From: Leadbetterella sp031420365
GTDB lineage: Bacteria > Bacteroidota > Bacteroidia > Cytophagales > Spirosomataceae
Assembly (NCBI GenBank): GCA_031420365.1
Contig: JANOMP010000116.1
Location: forward strand, 1 to 8,833
Direction of reading: 5' to 3'
Length of the DNA stretch: 8,833 nucleotides
Shown here: one piece after another, positions 1 to 6,438 of the stretch
Layout of the letters: every line of letters begins with the position of its first letter
Numbering within the stretch: the first letter of the stretch is position 1
The notes under the pieces: generated by a model
Told to the model about the DNA's origin: nothing
Databases searched by the model: none
Seen by the model: only the letters and a program-made list of their open reading frames with translations
Program-made: the position numbers and the translations under genes

Positions 1-176
1 CCCCGGTCACAATAATTATTTTTTCCAAAAGAATGCTCCTGATTCGATTAATTTTTTATATATATTTGAACCCCCATTTTTTGGGTAAGGGATTTTTTAT
101 GCCTTTTTAAAAATTACCCTTATTAAACAATAATACCGTTAGTCACAAGCATAGGACACCCCTGTAATAATAAACA
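1..176. other. Non-coding leader upstream of the helicase gene
   Basis: I see no convincing gene here. The stretch is AT-rich and holds a 6-bp inverted repeat, GGGTAA (83-88) with TTACCC (114-119). A plus-strand TATATTTG (61-68) fits the Bacteroidetes -7 consensus TAnnTTTG, but it lies over 100 nt before the helicase start and I see no good -33 partner, so as a promoter it is only a candidate. An open frame from the left edge to a TAA at 86-88 has no start and no recognisable protein character. It could be the tail of an upstream gene, but nothing supports that. Confidence 0.5.
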
Positions 177-2108
177 ATGGCTACAATAATTGACAACATA
201 GAATTAGATGAAACAAACGAAGAGTTCTTTTGGGCTTCTGAACTTGTGAAATATGGTCATCCACTTATTTACTTAACAGGAAAAGCGGGGACAGGTAAAA
301 CTACTTTTTTAAAATATCTAAGACAAACTACCGAAAAAAATACAATTATTTTAGCTTTCACAGGTGTTGCCGCAATAAACGCAGGTGGACAAACAATTAA
401 TTCATTTTTCAAAGTTCCGTTTGGACCATTTGTGCCAAAAGACAAAAGATTGCGGACAAGTCCAGAAGAAGGAGAAATAGATAGAAGCACTATTTATAAT
501 CACTTTCAATATAATAAGGAAAAATTAGAAATCATTAGAGGAATGGAACTTCTAATCATAGATGAAATATCTATGGTCAGGTGCGACTTACTCGATGTGA
601 TTGACAGACTTCTTCGAGTTTTCAGAAAAAGGGAAAATGAAGCATTTGGCGGAGTTCAAGTCATTCTAATTGGTGACACTTTTCAATTACCACCTATTGA
701 CAAAGAATGGCATATTCTTCAACCATTCTATGAAAGCACTTTCTTTTTTAGCTCAAAAGTAATTTTGAGCAACAAACCTGTTTATATTGAACTTAAAAAG
801 ATTTATCGCCAAAATGAACAAGAATTTATTGACCTTTTAAACAGGGTAAGGATTAATAAAGTAAATCAAAATGAACTTAACTTACTTAACTCAAAATTCA
901 ACCCAACTTTTTCAACAACTGAAAACGCAAATTACATAACTCTTGCAACACATAATAAAATAGTAGAAAGTACTAATCTATCCAAATTAGCAGAGTTACC
1001 AGGAGAAATACAACTTTTTGAAGCAACAATTACAAATGATTTCCCTGACAACATAATGCCAACCGACAGAGTACTTCAATTGAAAGAAGGTGCTCAAATA
1101 ATGTTCATAAAAAATGATAAGCCTAAAAGAATTTACAATGGGAAAATTGCAAAAATCAGCAAGATTGAAGAACAAAAAATTACTGCTGAATACGAAGATA
1201 GAGGAGAAATCGTAGAGTTAGTTGTAGAAAAGCAGATTTGGAATAATATCAGATATAGTTGGAATGAGAAAGAGAAAAAAATTGAAGAAGAGGTTATTGG
1301 AACATTTACTCAATTCCCAATTAAACTTGCTTGGGCAATAACAGTTCATAAAAGCCAAGGTTTAACTTTTGAAAAAGTTATTGCAGATTTAGGAAGTGCT
1401 TTTGCGTCTGGGCAAGTGTATGTTGCATTAAGCCGTTGTACTTCATTCAGCGGTTTAGTTTTAAAAACCAAAATCGACCATACGGCTATTAAAACTGACC
1501 CACAAGTCATCAAATTTGCTGAAAATGAAACGCCAAGCACATTAATTCTACAAGAATTAAATTCAGGGAAAGCGGACTTCTATTACAAGAAAGTTCGTGA
1601 AGGAATTAAATTACTTGACTTTGTGGAAGCATATAACAATTTCATAAAAGCTATAAAATTTAGAAACGACATTGAAACCGAAAGTTTCAAAAAATATTTC
1701 ACTGTAACTACTTCTAAATTTGGTTCGTTTAAACAAAAATTGTCTACCTCACTTGAGGTATTGAAAACAATAACACAAGAAAATACCAATTTTGAACACA
1801 CGATTTCAGATTTAGAAACGGAGAAAAATAGTCTGCAAGTAAAAATCAACGAACAGAATAAAGCAATTAAACTCTTGCTTGACAAAACAAAAGAACTTGA
1901 AAAGCTAAACGAAAAACAAAAATCAGAAATTGCAATATTGACAATCGAAAAACAAAATGCTGAAAAATCAATACAACAATATCAAGAAACTGTTCAGCGA
2001 CATAAACAAACTATCGTTGAATTAGAAGCATCGACAAAACAAAACGATCAAGAAATTGACCGGTTAAGAAACTTAAAATGGCATCAAAAACTAATTGGAA
2101 AGAAGTAA
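177..2108 (+). CDS. PIF1-like superfamily 1 DNA helicase with C-terminal coiled coil
   Basis: Predicted ATP-dependent 5'-3' DNA helicase of the PIF1/RRM3 (Dda-like) group, 643 residues. In order: Walker A GKAGTGKT (35-42), the FTGVAA motif (61-66), Walker B with the PIF1-type IIDEISMV (127-134), motif III GDTFQLPP (166-173), a motif IV-like IYRQ segment after about residue 210, and the C-terminal VHKSQGLTF (390-398) and VYVALSR (414-420) motifs that complete the second RecA-like fold. Residues from about 540 to 630 are rich in Glu, Lys and Gln with heptad-like spacing, so they predict a long coiled coil, ending in a basic tail. An in-frame TAA at 171-173, two codons before the ATG, fixes the start at 177 or later. 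The helicase motifs all look intact. The coiled coil replaces the small C-terminal domain I would expect in a chromosomal bacterial PIF1 and may mediate oligomerisation or partner binding (inference). The gene stands alone; its substrate and biological role are unknown. It converges on the arabinose operon and is followed immediately by a strongly structured element. Confidence 0.9.
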   Translation: MATIIDNIELDETNEEFFWASELVKYGHPLIYLTGKAGTGKTTFLKYLRQTTEKNTIILAFTGVAAINAGGQTINSFFKVPFGPFVPKDKRLRTSPEEGEIDRSTIYNHFQYNKEKLEIIRGMELLIIDEISMVRCDLLDVIDRLLRVFRKRENEAFGGVQVILIGDTFQLPPIDKEWHILQPFYESTFFFSSKVILSNKPVYIELKKIYRQNEQEFIDLLNRVRINKVNQNELNLLNSKFNPTFSTTENANYITLATHNKIVESTNLSKLAELPGEIQLFEATITNDFPDNIMPTDRVLQLKEGAQIMFIKNDKPKRIYNGKIAKISKIEEQKITAEYEDRGEIVELVVEKQIWNNIRYSWNEKEKKIEEEVIGTFTQFPIKLAWAITVHKSQGLTFEKVIADLGSAFASGQVYVALSRCTSFSGLVLKTKIDHTAIKTDPQVIKFAENETPSTLILQELNSGKADFYYKKVREGIKLLDFVEAYNNFIKAIKFRNDIETESFKKYFTVTTSKFGSFKQKLSTSLEVLKTITQENTNFEHTISDLETEKNSLQVKINEQNKAIKLLLDKTKELEKLNEKQKSEIAILTIEKQNAEKSIQQYQETVQRHKQTIVELEASTKQNDQEIDRLRNLKWHQKLIGKK

Positions 2109-2304
2109 TGCCAGCTTAAAACATTTAGCGAAGTAGCAGAAAGTCGAAATGTCGCATCACCCTGATTGCAAACAAAGTCTGGGTGGTCTGGCTTTTTGCT
2201 AGCGGAACGCCGCCCGGTCGAAAGCGACCCCGGTGGTGTTCGGCGAAACAAGTCGTCTTTACTTCCGCAAAGAAGAGCCACCTAGTATGGCTCAGCGGCT
2301 TTTT
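2109..2304 (+). other. GC-rich multi-hairpin element (structured RNA or folded recombination site)
   Basis: This is a GC-rich island in AT-rich surroundings, starting directly after the helicase stop. Foldbacks in order: ACATTT (2121-2126) with AAATGT (2147-2152); ATCACCC (2156-2162) with GGGTGGT (2181-2187), continued by GATT (2164-2167) with AGTC (2176-2179) after one T-T mismatch; GAACGCCGCC (2205-2214) with GGTGGTGTTC (2232-2241), capped by GGTCG (2216-2220) with CGACC (2225-2229) around an AAAG loop. TGGCTTTTT (2189-2197) can also pair with GAAGAGCCA (2272-2280), and GCGG (2202-2205) with CCGC (2265-2268), closing a rod around the central hairpin. Several pairs are G-T wobbles that become A-C mismatches on the other strand, so the fold favours the plus strand. 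It could be a 3'-UTR or small RNA, an attC-like single-strand recombination site, or a dispersed repeat. The fold is seen; its function is unknown. Confidence 0.6.
2275..2304 (+). terminator. Possible intrinsic terminator downstream of the helicase
   Basis: GAGCCA (2275-2280) pairs perfectly with TGGCTC (2288-2293) around a 7-nt loop, and five T residues follow at 2300-2304 after a 6-nt gap. The gap between stem and T-run makes it a weak terminator. The left arm can instead pair upstream with TGGCTTTTT (2189-2197), so the two folds exclude each other. Confidence 0.35.
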
Positions 2305-2325
2305 CTGTAGGTGCCTTGCCCCTTG

Positions 2326-2372
2326 CCCCCTTACAAATAATTCAAAATCAAAATCTTAAATTTGTAAGGGGG
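2326..2372. repeat. Perfect 13-bp inverted repeat between convergent genes
   Basis: CCCCCTTACAAAT (2326-2338) is perfectly complementary to ATTTGTAAGGGGG (2360-2372) with a 21-nt AT-rich loop. Just before it the 7-mer CCTTGCC occurs twice in tandem (2314-2320 and 2321-2327). It lies between the helicase and the end of the arabinose operon, so it could end or protect both transcripts. No T-run follows the stem on either strand, so it is not a classical intrinsic terminator. It may instead be a mobile-element end or a protein-binding palindrome. Confidence 0.6.
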
Positions 2373-2560
2373 TGAAAACCGTACCAATCCTTCTTTTTCG
2401 TTGATTTCCAATAGTATATGAGGTGAAATGGCAGTCTTGGTTTGCCATTAAATTTTGAAAGATAAAACACCCTTTGAATTGCACCCACCAGTATTCTTTC
2501 AAAAACGGTTAAATTTCCTTTATAATCTTCTATATTTTGAAGTTTTATTAATTTAGCATG
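2348..2560 (-). pseudogene. Decayed remnant resembling the N-terminus of an FdtA/QdtA-type sugar 3,4-ketoisomerase
   Basis: Read on the minus strand just after the symporter stop, one frame stays open to a TGA at 2348-2350. It encodes a segment with KLIKLQNIEDYKGNLTVFE (about 2554-2498) and IQRVFYL (ending near 2461). This pattern, Leu-Ile-x-Leu, Ile-x-Asp, Gly-Asn-Leu, Glu, then Ile-x-Arg-Val-Tyr/Phe-Tyr-Leu, recalls the start of the small WxcM-like cupins that isomerise dTDP-4-keto-6-deoxyglucose. The His-rich metal motif expected next is absent in this frame; another frame looks about as protein-like beyond about 2440, which suggests a frameshift. No in-frame start codon fits, and the right arm of the 13-bp inverted repeat lies inside it. 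The match is from memory of the family and rests on about 30 residues, so it may be chance. Confidence 0.33.
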
Positions 2561-2567
2561 CCATTTT

Positions 2568-4223
2568 TTACCAAAAAATAAAGTATATTATGCTAAACAT
2601 AAGTAGCACGATAATACTACCAATTTTAAAAGTAGGTGTAAGTTTAAACCACTCTTTTTTGACTTCGAAAGCATTTTCAACATCCTTGCCTTTTGTGATA
2701 ATCAAACTAATGGCAATATGCACTAAACTACAAATCCAAAACACTACACCCATTCTGTTTAAAAAAGGGTATTCAGGAAATTGGTAATTAATAAATACCG
2801 ATAATGCCAAACTTAATATCACGGCTGCCAAAGCACCATTTCCAGTTGCTTTTTTCCAGAAAAAACCTAAAAGAAAAATACTCAAAATGCCGGGAGAAAT
2901 ATAGCCGGTATATACTTGTATGTATTCGTAGGCTTGTCCAAAATTTGCCAGCATTGGACTTACAATCAATGCAATAATAAAAGCTACTATGATAGAAAGT
3001 CGGCCTGTCCAAACGGTTTGCTTTTCATTTAGATTTTTATTAAAATACTTTTTGTGAATATCCAACACATATATGGTAGAGATACTATTGGCTTTGCCGG
3101 CCAATGAGGCAACAATGGCTGCCGTCAGTGCAGCAAATGCAAGTCCTTTTAAACCAGTTGGCAATAAATTCAATAATACAGGGTAGGCATTATCAGGTTT
3201 AACAATGCCATTTTGTGTGATTCCATTTACTATAGAAGCATCAGCATTTTCTTGGAAAATTACATACGCGGCTAAGCCGGGTAAAACAACGATAAATGGC
3301 ATGAGCATTTTCATAAAAGCTGCAAATAATACACCATTTCTAGCAGTATTAATGTCTGCACCCAAGGCCCTTTGGGTCATGTATTGATTACAACCAAAAT
3401 AGTTTAAATTATTTACCCATTGGCCACCAATAATAAACATCATAATTCCCGGTAATTGACGGTAAGCATCTATAAAACCACCCTTTCCATCATGGACCAT
3501 AAATTGATTGGGTTCAAAAATCATGTGTAAATGGCTATCGGCTTTTTCTTTTATCAGGCTTAATCCCTCGAAAATTCCTGCTCCAGAACCTACTTTGTTT
3601 GAAAGTAAATCTAATGCTAAATATGTGGTGGCCAGGCCTCCCAAAACTAAACAAACCACCTGGATGACATCCGTGTAGCCTATTACTTTCATGCCACCTA
3701 AAGTGATAAAAACTGCAAAAATGGTAAGTAAAATAGCACAAGTCATAAAGCTAAAGCCAGTCATTGTAGAAAGGCTTAGTCCTCCTAAATAAATAATGGA
3801 AGTAAGATTAACAAAAATGTAAAGAAACAACCAAAATATGGCCATTATTCCTGCCAAATGTTCGTTGTATCGTATTGCTAAAAACTGTGGCATAGTGTAG
3901 ATTTTGTTGTTGAGATACATCGGCAAAAAATAAACAGCGACAATAATTAGGGAAACCCCTCCGAGCAATTCATATACCGAAATGGCTAATCCCAATTGAA
4001 AGGCTTGGCCGCTCATCCCAATAAACTGCTCAGCAGATATATTAGAAGCAATTATAGAAGCTCCAATGGCCCACCAAGTGAGCGAGCCCTCTGCCAAAAA
4101 GAAATCTTTTGAATCAGCATTTTGACGGCCTTTATTTTTAAATACCCAAAGTCCGTAACTTGTTACAATGACAAAATAAATTAAAAATACCATGTAGTCT
4201 AAAGATTCAAGTCCAAGTTTCAT
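2568..4223 (-). CDS. Sodium/solute symporter (SSS family, SGLT-like), probable L-arabinose transporter
   Basis: Integral membrane Na+-coupled sugar importer, 551 residues with many hydrophobic segments from residue 10 to the C-terminus, close to the length of vSGLT (about 543). Features typical of the family: SAEQFIGMSGQAFQLG (63-78) and VYEL (83-86) in the first core helices; NNLNYFGCNQYMTQRALG (271-288), whose Asn272 and Tyr275 align by my reading with the sugar-contact Asn and gating Tyr of vSGLT; AAFMKM (301-306), with Lys305 in the place of another sugar-binding residue; and AAIVASLAGKANSISTIY (368-385), the helix carrying the Na+-site Ser/Thr residues. It is last in the operon, 23 bp after araD, with no obvious Shine-Dalgarno sequence. 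Arabinose as substrate is inferred only from this position; the sequence shows an SGLT-type sugar carrier. Another pentose, or an arabinose-containing glycoside, remains possible. Confidence 0.88.
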   Translation of the reverse strand: MKLGLESLDYMVFLIYFVIVTSYGLWVFKNKGRQNADSKDFFLAEGSLTWWAIGASIIASNISAEQFIGMSGQAFQLGLAISVYELLGGVSLIIVAVYFLPMYLNNKIYTMPQFLAIRYNEHLAGIMAIFWLFLYIFVNLTSIIYLGGLSLSTMTGFSFMTCAILLTIFAVFITLGGMKVIGYTDVIQVVCLVLGGLATTYLALDLLSNKVGSGAGIFEGLSLIKEKADSHLHMIFEPNQFMVHDGKGGFIDAYRQLPGIMMFIIGGQWVNNLNYFGCNQYMTQRALGADINTARNGVLFAAFMKMLMPFIVVLPGLAAYVIFQENADASIVNGITQNGIVKPDNAYPVLLNLLPTGLKGLAFAALTAAIVASLAGKANSISTIYVLDIHKKYFNKNLNEKQTVWTGRLSIIVAFIIALIVSPMLANFGQAYEYIQVYTGYISPGILSIFLLGFFWKKATGNGALAAVILSLALSVFINYQFPEYPFLNRMGVVFWICSLVHIAISLIITKGKDVENAFEVKKEWFKLTPTFKIGSIIVLLMFSIIYFIFW

Positions 4224-4246
4224 ACTATTTTTGTTTATTTCATTTT

Positions 4247-4951
4247 TTAATTTCCTTGTCCATAATAAGCATTCTTTCCATGTTTTCTTTCAAAATGCTT
4301 CATTATAAGTGTGTCTTTTATTCGAAGCGTATTAGGGTTAATCTGTAAAGTAAGTGTTGCCATTTTAGCAATTTCTTCTAAAATTGCTGCATTATACACT
4401 GATTTTTCGGCAGATTTTCCCCAAGTAAATGGCCCATGGTTTTGTAGTAAAACCATCTCAACTTCTTTGTAGGAAAGATTTTTTTCTTTAAAGCAATTAA
4501 AAATCTGATTTCCGGTTTCATATTCATAATCTCCTTTAATCATTTCGTCGGTTAAAACCGCCGCACAGGGAATATCTTGATGGGTATGATCTGCATGTGT
4601 AGTGCCAAATAATGGTATGTTTATGCCAGCCTGTGCCCATGCTACTGCATAAGTGCTATGTGTATGCGTAATACCTCCAATACCTTCCCAGTTTTTATAG
4701 ATTTGGGCATGTGTTTTAGTGTCGGAAGAAGGCCTCATTTTTCCATCTACCACTTTCGCATCATAATCCATTATTACAATGTCTTCGGGTTTCAATACTT
4801 CATAAGGAACTCCACTTGGTTTTATTCCAAAAACTGCTTTATCTTTATCTAAAGCACTTACATTTCCGAAGGTAAATAGTACTAAGCCCAGCTTATTCAG
4901 TTGCATATTGGCTTCATAACACTCCTCACGTAATAATTTATACTGACTCAT
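4247..4951 (-). CDS. araD: L-ribulose-5-phosphate 4-epimerase
   Basis: Cytoplasmic zinc-dependent class II aldolase-fold enzyme converting L-ribulose-5-phosphate to D-xylulose-5-phosphate, the last step of arabinose catabolism. It has 234 residues against about 231 in E. coli AraD. Visible motifs: GNVS (29-32) and KPSGVPYE (44-51) for phosphate binding; SSDTKTH (75-81); the zinc pair His96 and His98 in THTHSTYA (95-102); Asp121 in THADHT (118-123), matching the catalytic Asp120; the third zinc ligand His172 in QNHGPF (170-175); and a C-terminal HGKNAYYGQ (224-232) carrying the catalytic Tyr supplied by the neighbouring subunit. Its ATG overlaps the araA TGA as ATGA (4951-4948), which implies translational coupling. 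Related fuculose-phosphate aldolases share the fold, but the C-terminal tyrosine motif and the operon support AraD. Confidence 0.96.
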   Translation of the reverse strand: MSQYKLLREECYEANMQLNKLGLVLFTFGNVSALDKDKAVFGIKPSGVPYEVLKPEDIVIMDYDAKVVDGKMRPSSDTKTHAQIYKNWEGIGGITHTHSTYAVAWAQAGINIPLFGTTHADHTHQDIPCAAVLTDEMIKGDYEYETGNQIFNCFKEKNLSYKEVEMVLLQNHGPFTWGKSAEKSVYNAAILEEIAKMATLTLQINPNTLRIKDTLIMKHFERKHGKNAYYGQGN

Positions 4952-6438
4952 TTATAGAAAATTTCGTTGATTTTAAGATCATTTTTTAATCCTCTAATAG
5001 TGGTATCTTTATCAATAACTACCAATTCGATGTTCATCATTTCCGCAAAATCCTCTATATGTTCAGTAATAAGATTCTGACTATACACCGTATGATGTGC
5101 TCCACCGGCTAATATCCATGCCTGTAGCCCTATTTCCATGCTTGGTTTCGGTTTCCATAATACCCTAGCAGTTGGAAGTTTTTGGAATTCTTCTTTAACT
5201 TCTACTGCCTCTACCTCATTCACAATAAGTCTAAACCTATTTCCCATATCCACCAAAGAAACATTTAAGGCGGATCCAGCTGCACCATTAAATACTAATC
5301 TTACAGGGTCTTCTTTGCTACCAATTCCAAGGGGATGAACTTCACATTTCACATTTCCGTCCGCTATAGAAGGACATACTTCGAGCATATGTGAACCCAA
5401 AACCATTGGATTTGCTGGATTGAAATGGTAGGTGTAGTCTTCCATAAATGAATTACCACCTTCAAGACCTATTGCCATGGTTTTCATTACCCTTACCATT
5501 GCCGATGTTTTCCAGTCGCCTTCGCCACCATAGCCATAGCCTGCGGCCATCATGCGTTGCGAACCAATACCAGGCAATTGTCTCATTCCGTGTAAATCTT
5601 CGAAAGTATTTGTAAATGCACCATAGCCGCCGTCTTCAAGGAAGGCTTTTAAACCTAATTCTATTCTTGCAGCTTCTATTAATGAGGAACGCATGGCACT
5701 ATCATTTTTCAAAGAATCCATCATTTGATAAGTAGCTTCGTATTCTTGTATAAGATTGGCTATTTCAGCATCTGAAATCTGATTGATTACTTTTACTAAA
5801 TCTCCAACGCCATGGGTATTTATTGCCATTCCGAATTTCATTTCAGCAGCTACTTTGTCGCCCTCAGTTACAGCCACTTGACGCATATTGTCGCCAAATC
5901 TGACCACTTTCAGGTGATTGATTTCATGCTTGCCTACAGCCACCCTACACCAAATGTTGATTTTGGTGATTACAGATTCTTGCTCCCAATGCCCAACAAC
6001 TACTTTACGGTTTATCCGCATTCGTGACATTATAAATCCAAATTCTCTGTCGCCATGGGCCGATTGATTAAGGTTCATAAAATCCATATCGATGGCATTA
6101 TAAGGAATATCTCTATTATATTGAGTATGCAAATGCATCAATGGTTTTTGCAATAAATTCAAGCCGCTAATCCACATCTTAGCAGGAGAAAAGGTATGCA
6201 TCCATGCTATAATTCCAATACATTTTGGACTTGTATTGGCTTCTTTACAAATATTGGTAATTTCGTCGGGTGTTGTAACTGTAGGTTTAAAGATCACACT
6301 TACAGGAATCTTCGCATTCTTATCGAAAGATTCTGCAATTATTTTTGAATGTTCCGCAACTAGGCGGAGCGTTTCTTCTCCGTATAAATGTTGGCTTCCT
6401 GTAACAAACCAAACTTCATAATTTTTTAAATCAATCAT
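4948..6438 (-). CDS. araA: L-arabinose isomerase
   Basis: Cytoplasmic Mn2+-dependent isomerase turning L-arabinose into L-ribulose. It has 496 residues, near the 500 of the E. coli enzyme, and key residues fall at the same or nearly the same numbers: Glu306 in GGEGDWK (304-310), Glu333 in FMEDYTYHF (331-339), His350 in GSHMLEV (348-354), and His448/His449 in AGGAHHT (444-450). The N-terminus starts with VWFVTGSQHLYG (9-20) and continues with IAWMHTFSPAKMWI (77-90) and HTQYNRDIP (104-112), all hallmark AraA segments. The start ATG lies within the last codons of araB (8-bp overlap, 6431-6438) and the stop overlaps the araD start, so it is the middle gene of a tightly coupled araBAD transcript. 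I see no truncation and no unusual substitution at the active site. Confidence 0.97.
   Translation of the reverse strand: MIDLKNYEVWFVTGSQHLYGEETLRLVAEHSKIIAESFDKNAKIPVSVIFKPTVTTPDEITNICKEANTSPKCIGIIAWMHTFSPAKMWISGLNLLQKPLMHLHTQYNRDIPYNAIDMDFMNLNQSAHGDREFGFIMSRMRINRKVVVGHWEQESVITKINIWCRVAVGKHEINHLKVVRFGDNMRQVAVTEGDKVAAEMKFGMAINTHGVGDLVKVINQISDAEIANLIQEYEATYQMMDSLKNDSAMRSSLIEAARIELGLKAFLEDGGYGAFTNTFEDLHGMRQLPGIGSQRMMAAGYGYGGEGDWKTSAMVRVMKTMAIGLEGGNSFMEDYTYHFNPANPMVLGSHMLEVCPSIADGNVKCEVHPLGIGSKEDPVRLVFNGAAGSALNVSLVDMGNRFRLIVNEVEAVEVKEEFQKLPTARVLWKPKPSMEIGLQAWILAGGAHHTVYSQNLITEHIEDFAEMMNIELVVIDKDTTIRGLKNDLKINEIFYK

Noticed and set aside
2..88. Open frame running in from the left edge and ending at a TAA
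   Set aside because: It has fewer than 30 codons, no start, and a Phe/Asn/Ile-rich translation typical of AT-rich non-coding DNA. It could be the end of an upstream gene but nothing positive supports it.
2205..2241. Resemblance of the central hairpin to domain V of a group II intron (10-bp lower stem, internal bulge, short capped upper stem)
   Set aside because: The catalytic AGC triad is replaced by AAC, the bulge is C opposite CC, and no other intron domains or reverse transcriptase are present.
2084..2281. A 65-codon minus-strand open frame across the structured island
   Set aside because: It lies entirely over the hairpin-rich element and the helicase 3' end, has low-complexity basic/serine composition, and matches no family I know. 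It is best explained as a by-product of the GC-rich foldback sequence.
2788..3012. Minus-strand open frame of 74 codons within the symporter gene
   Set aside because: It is a shadow in another frame of a gene with clear family motifs. The same reasoning removes the other short open frames inside araA, araB, araD and the helicase.
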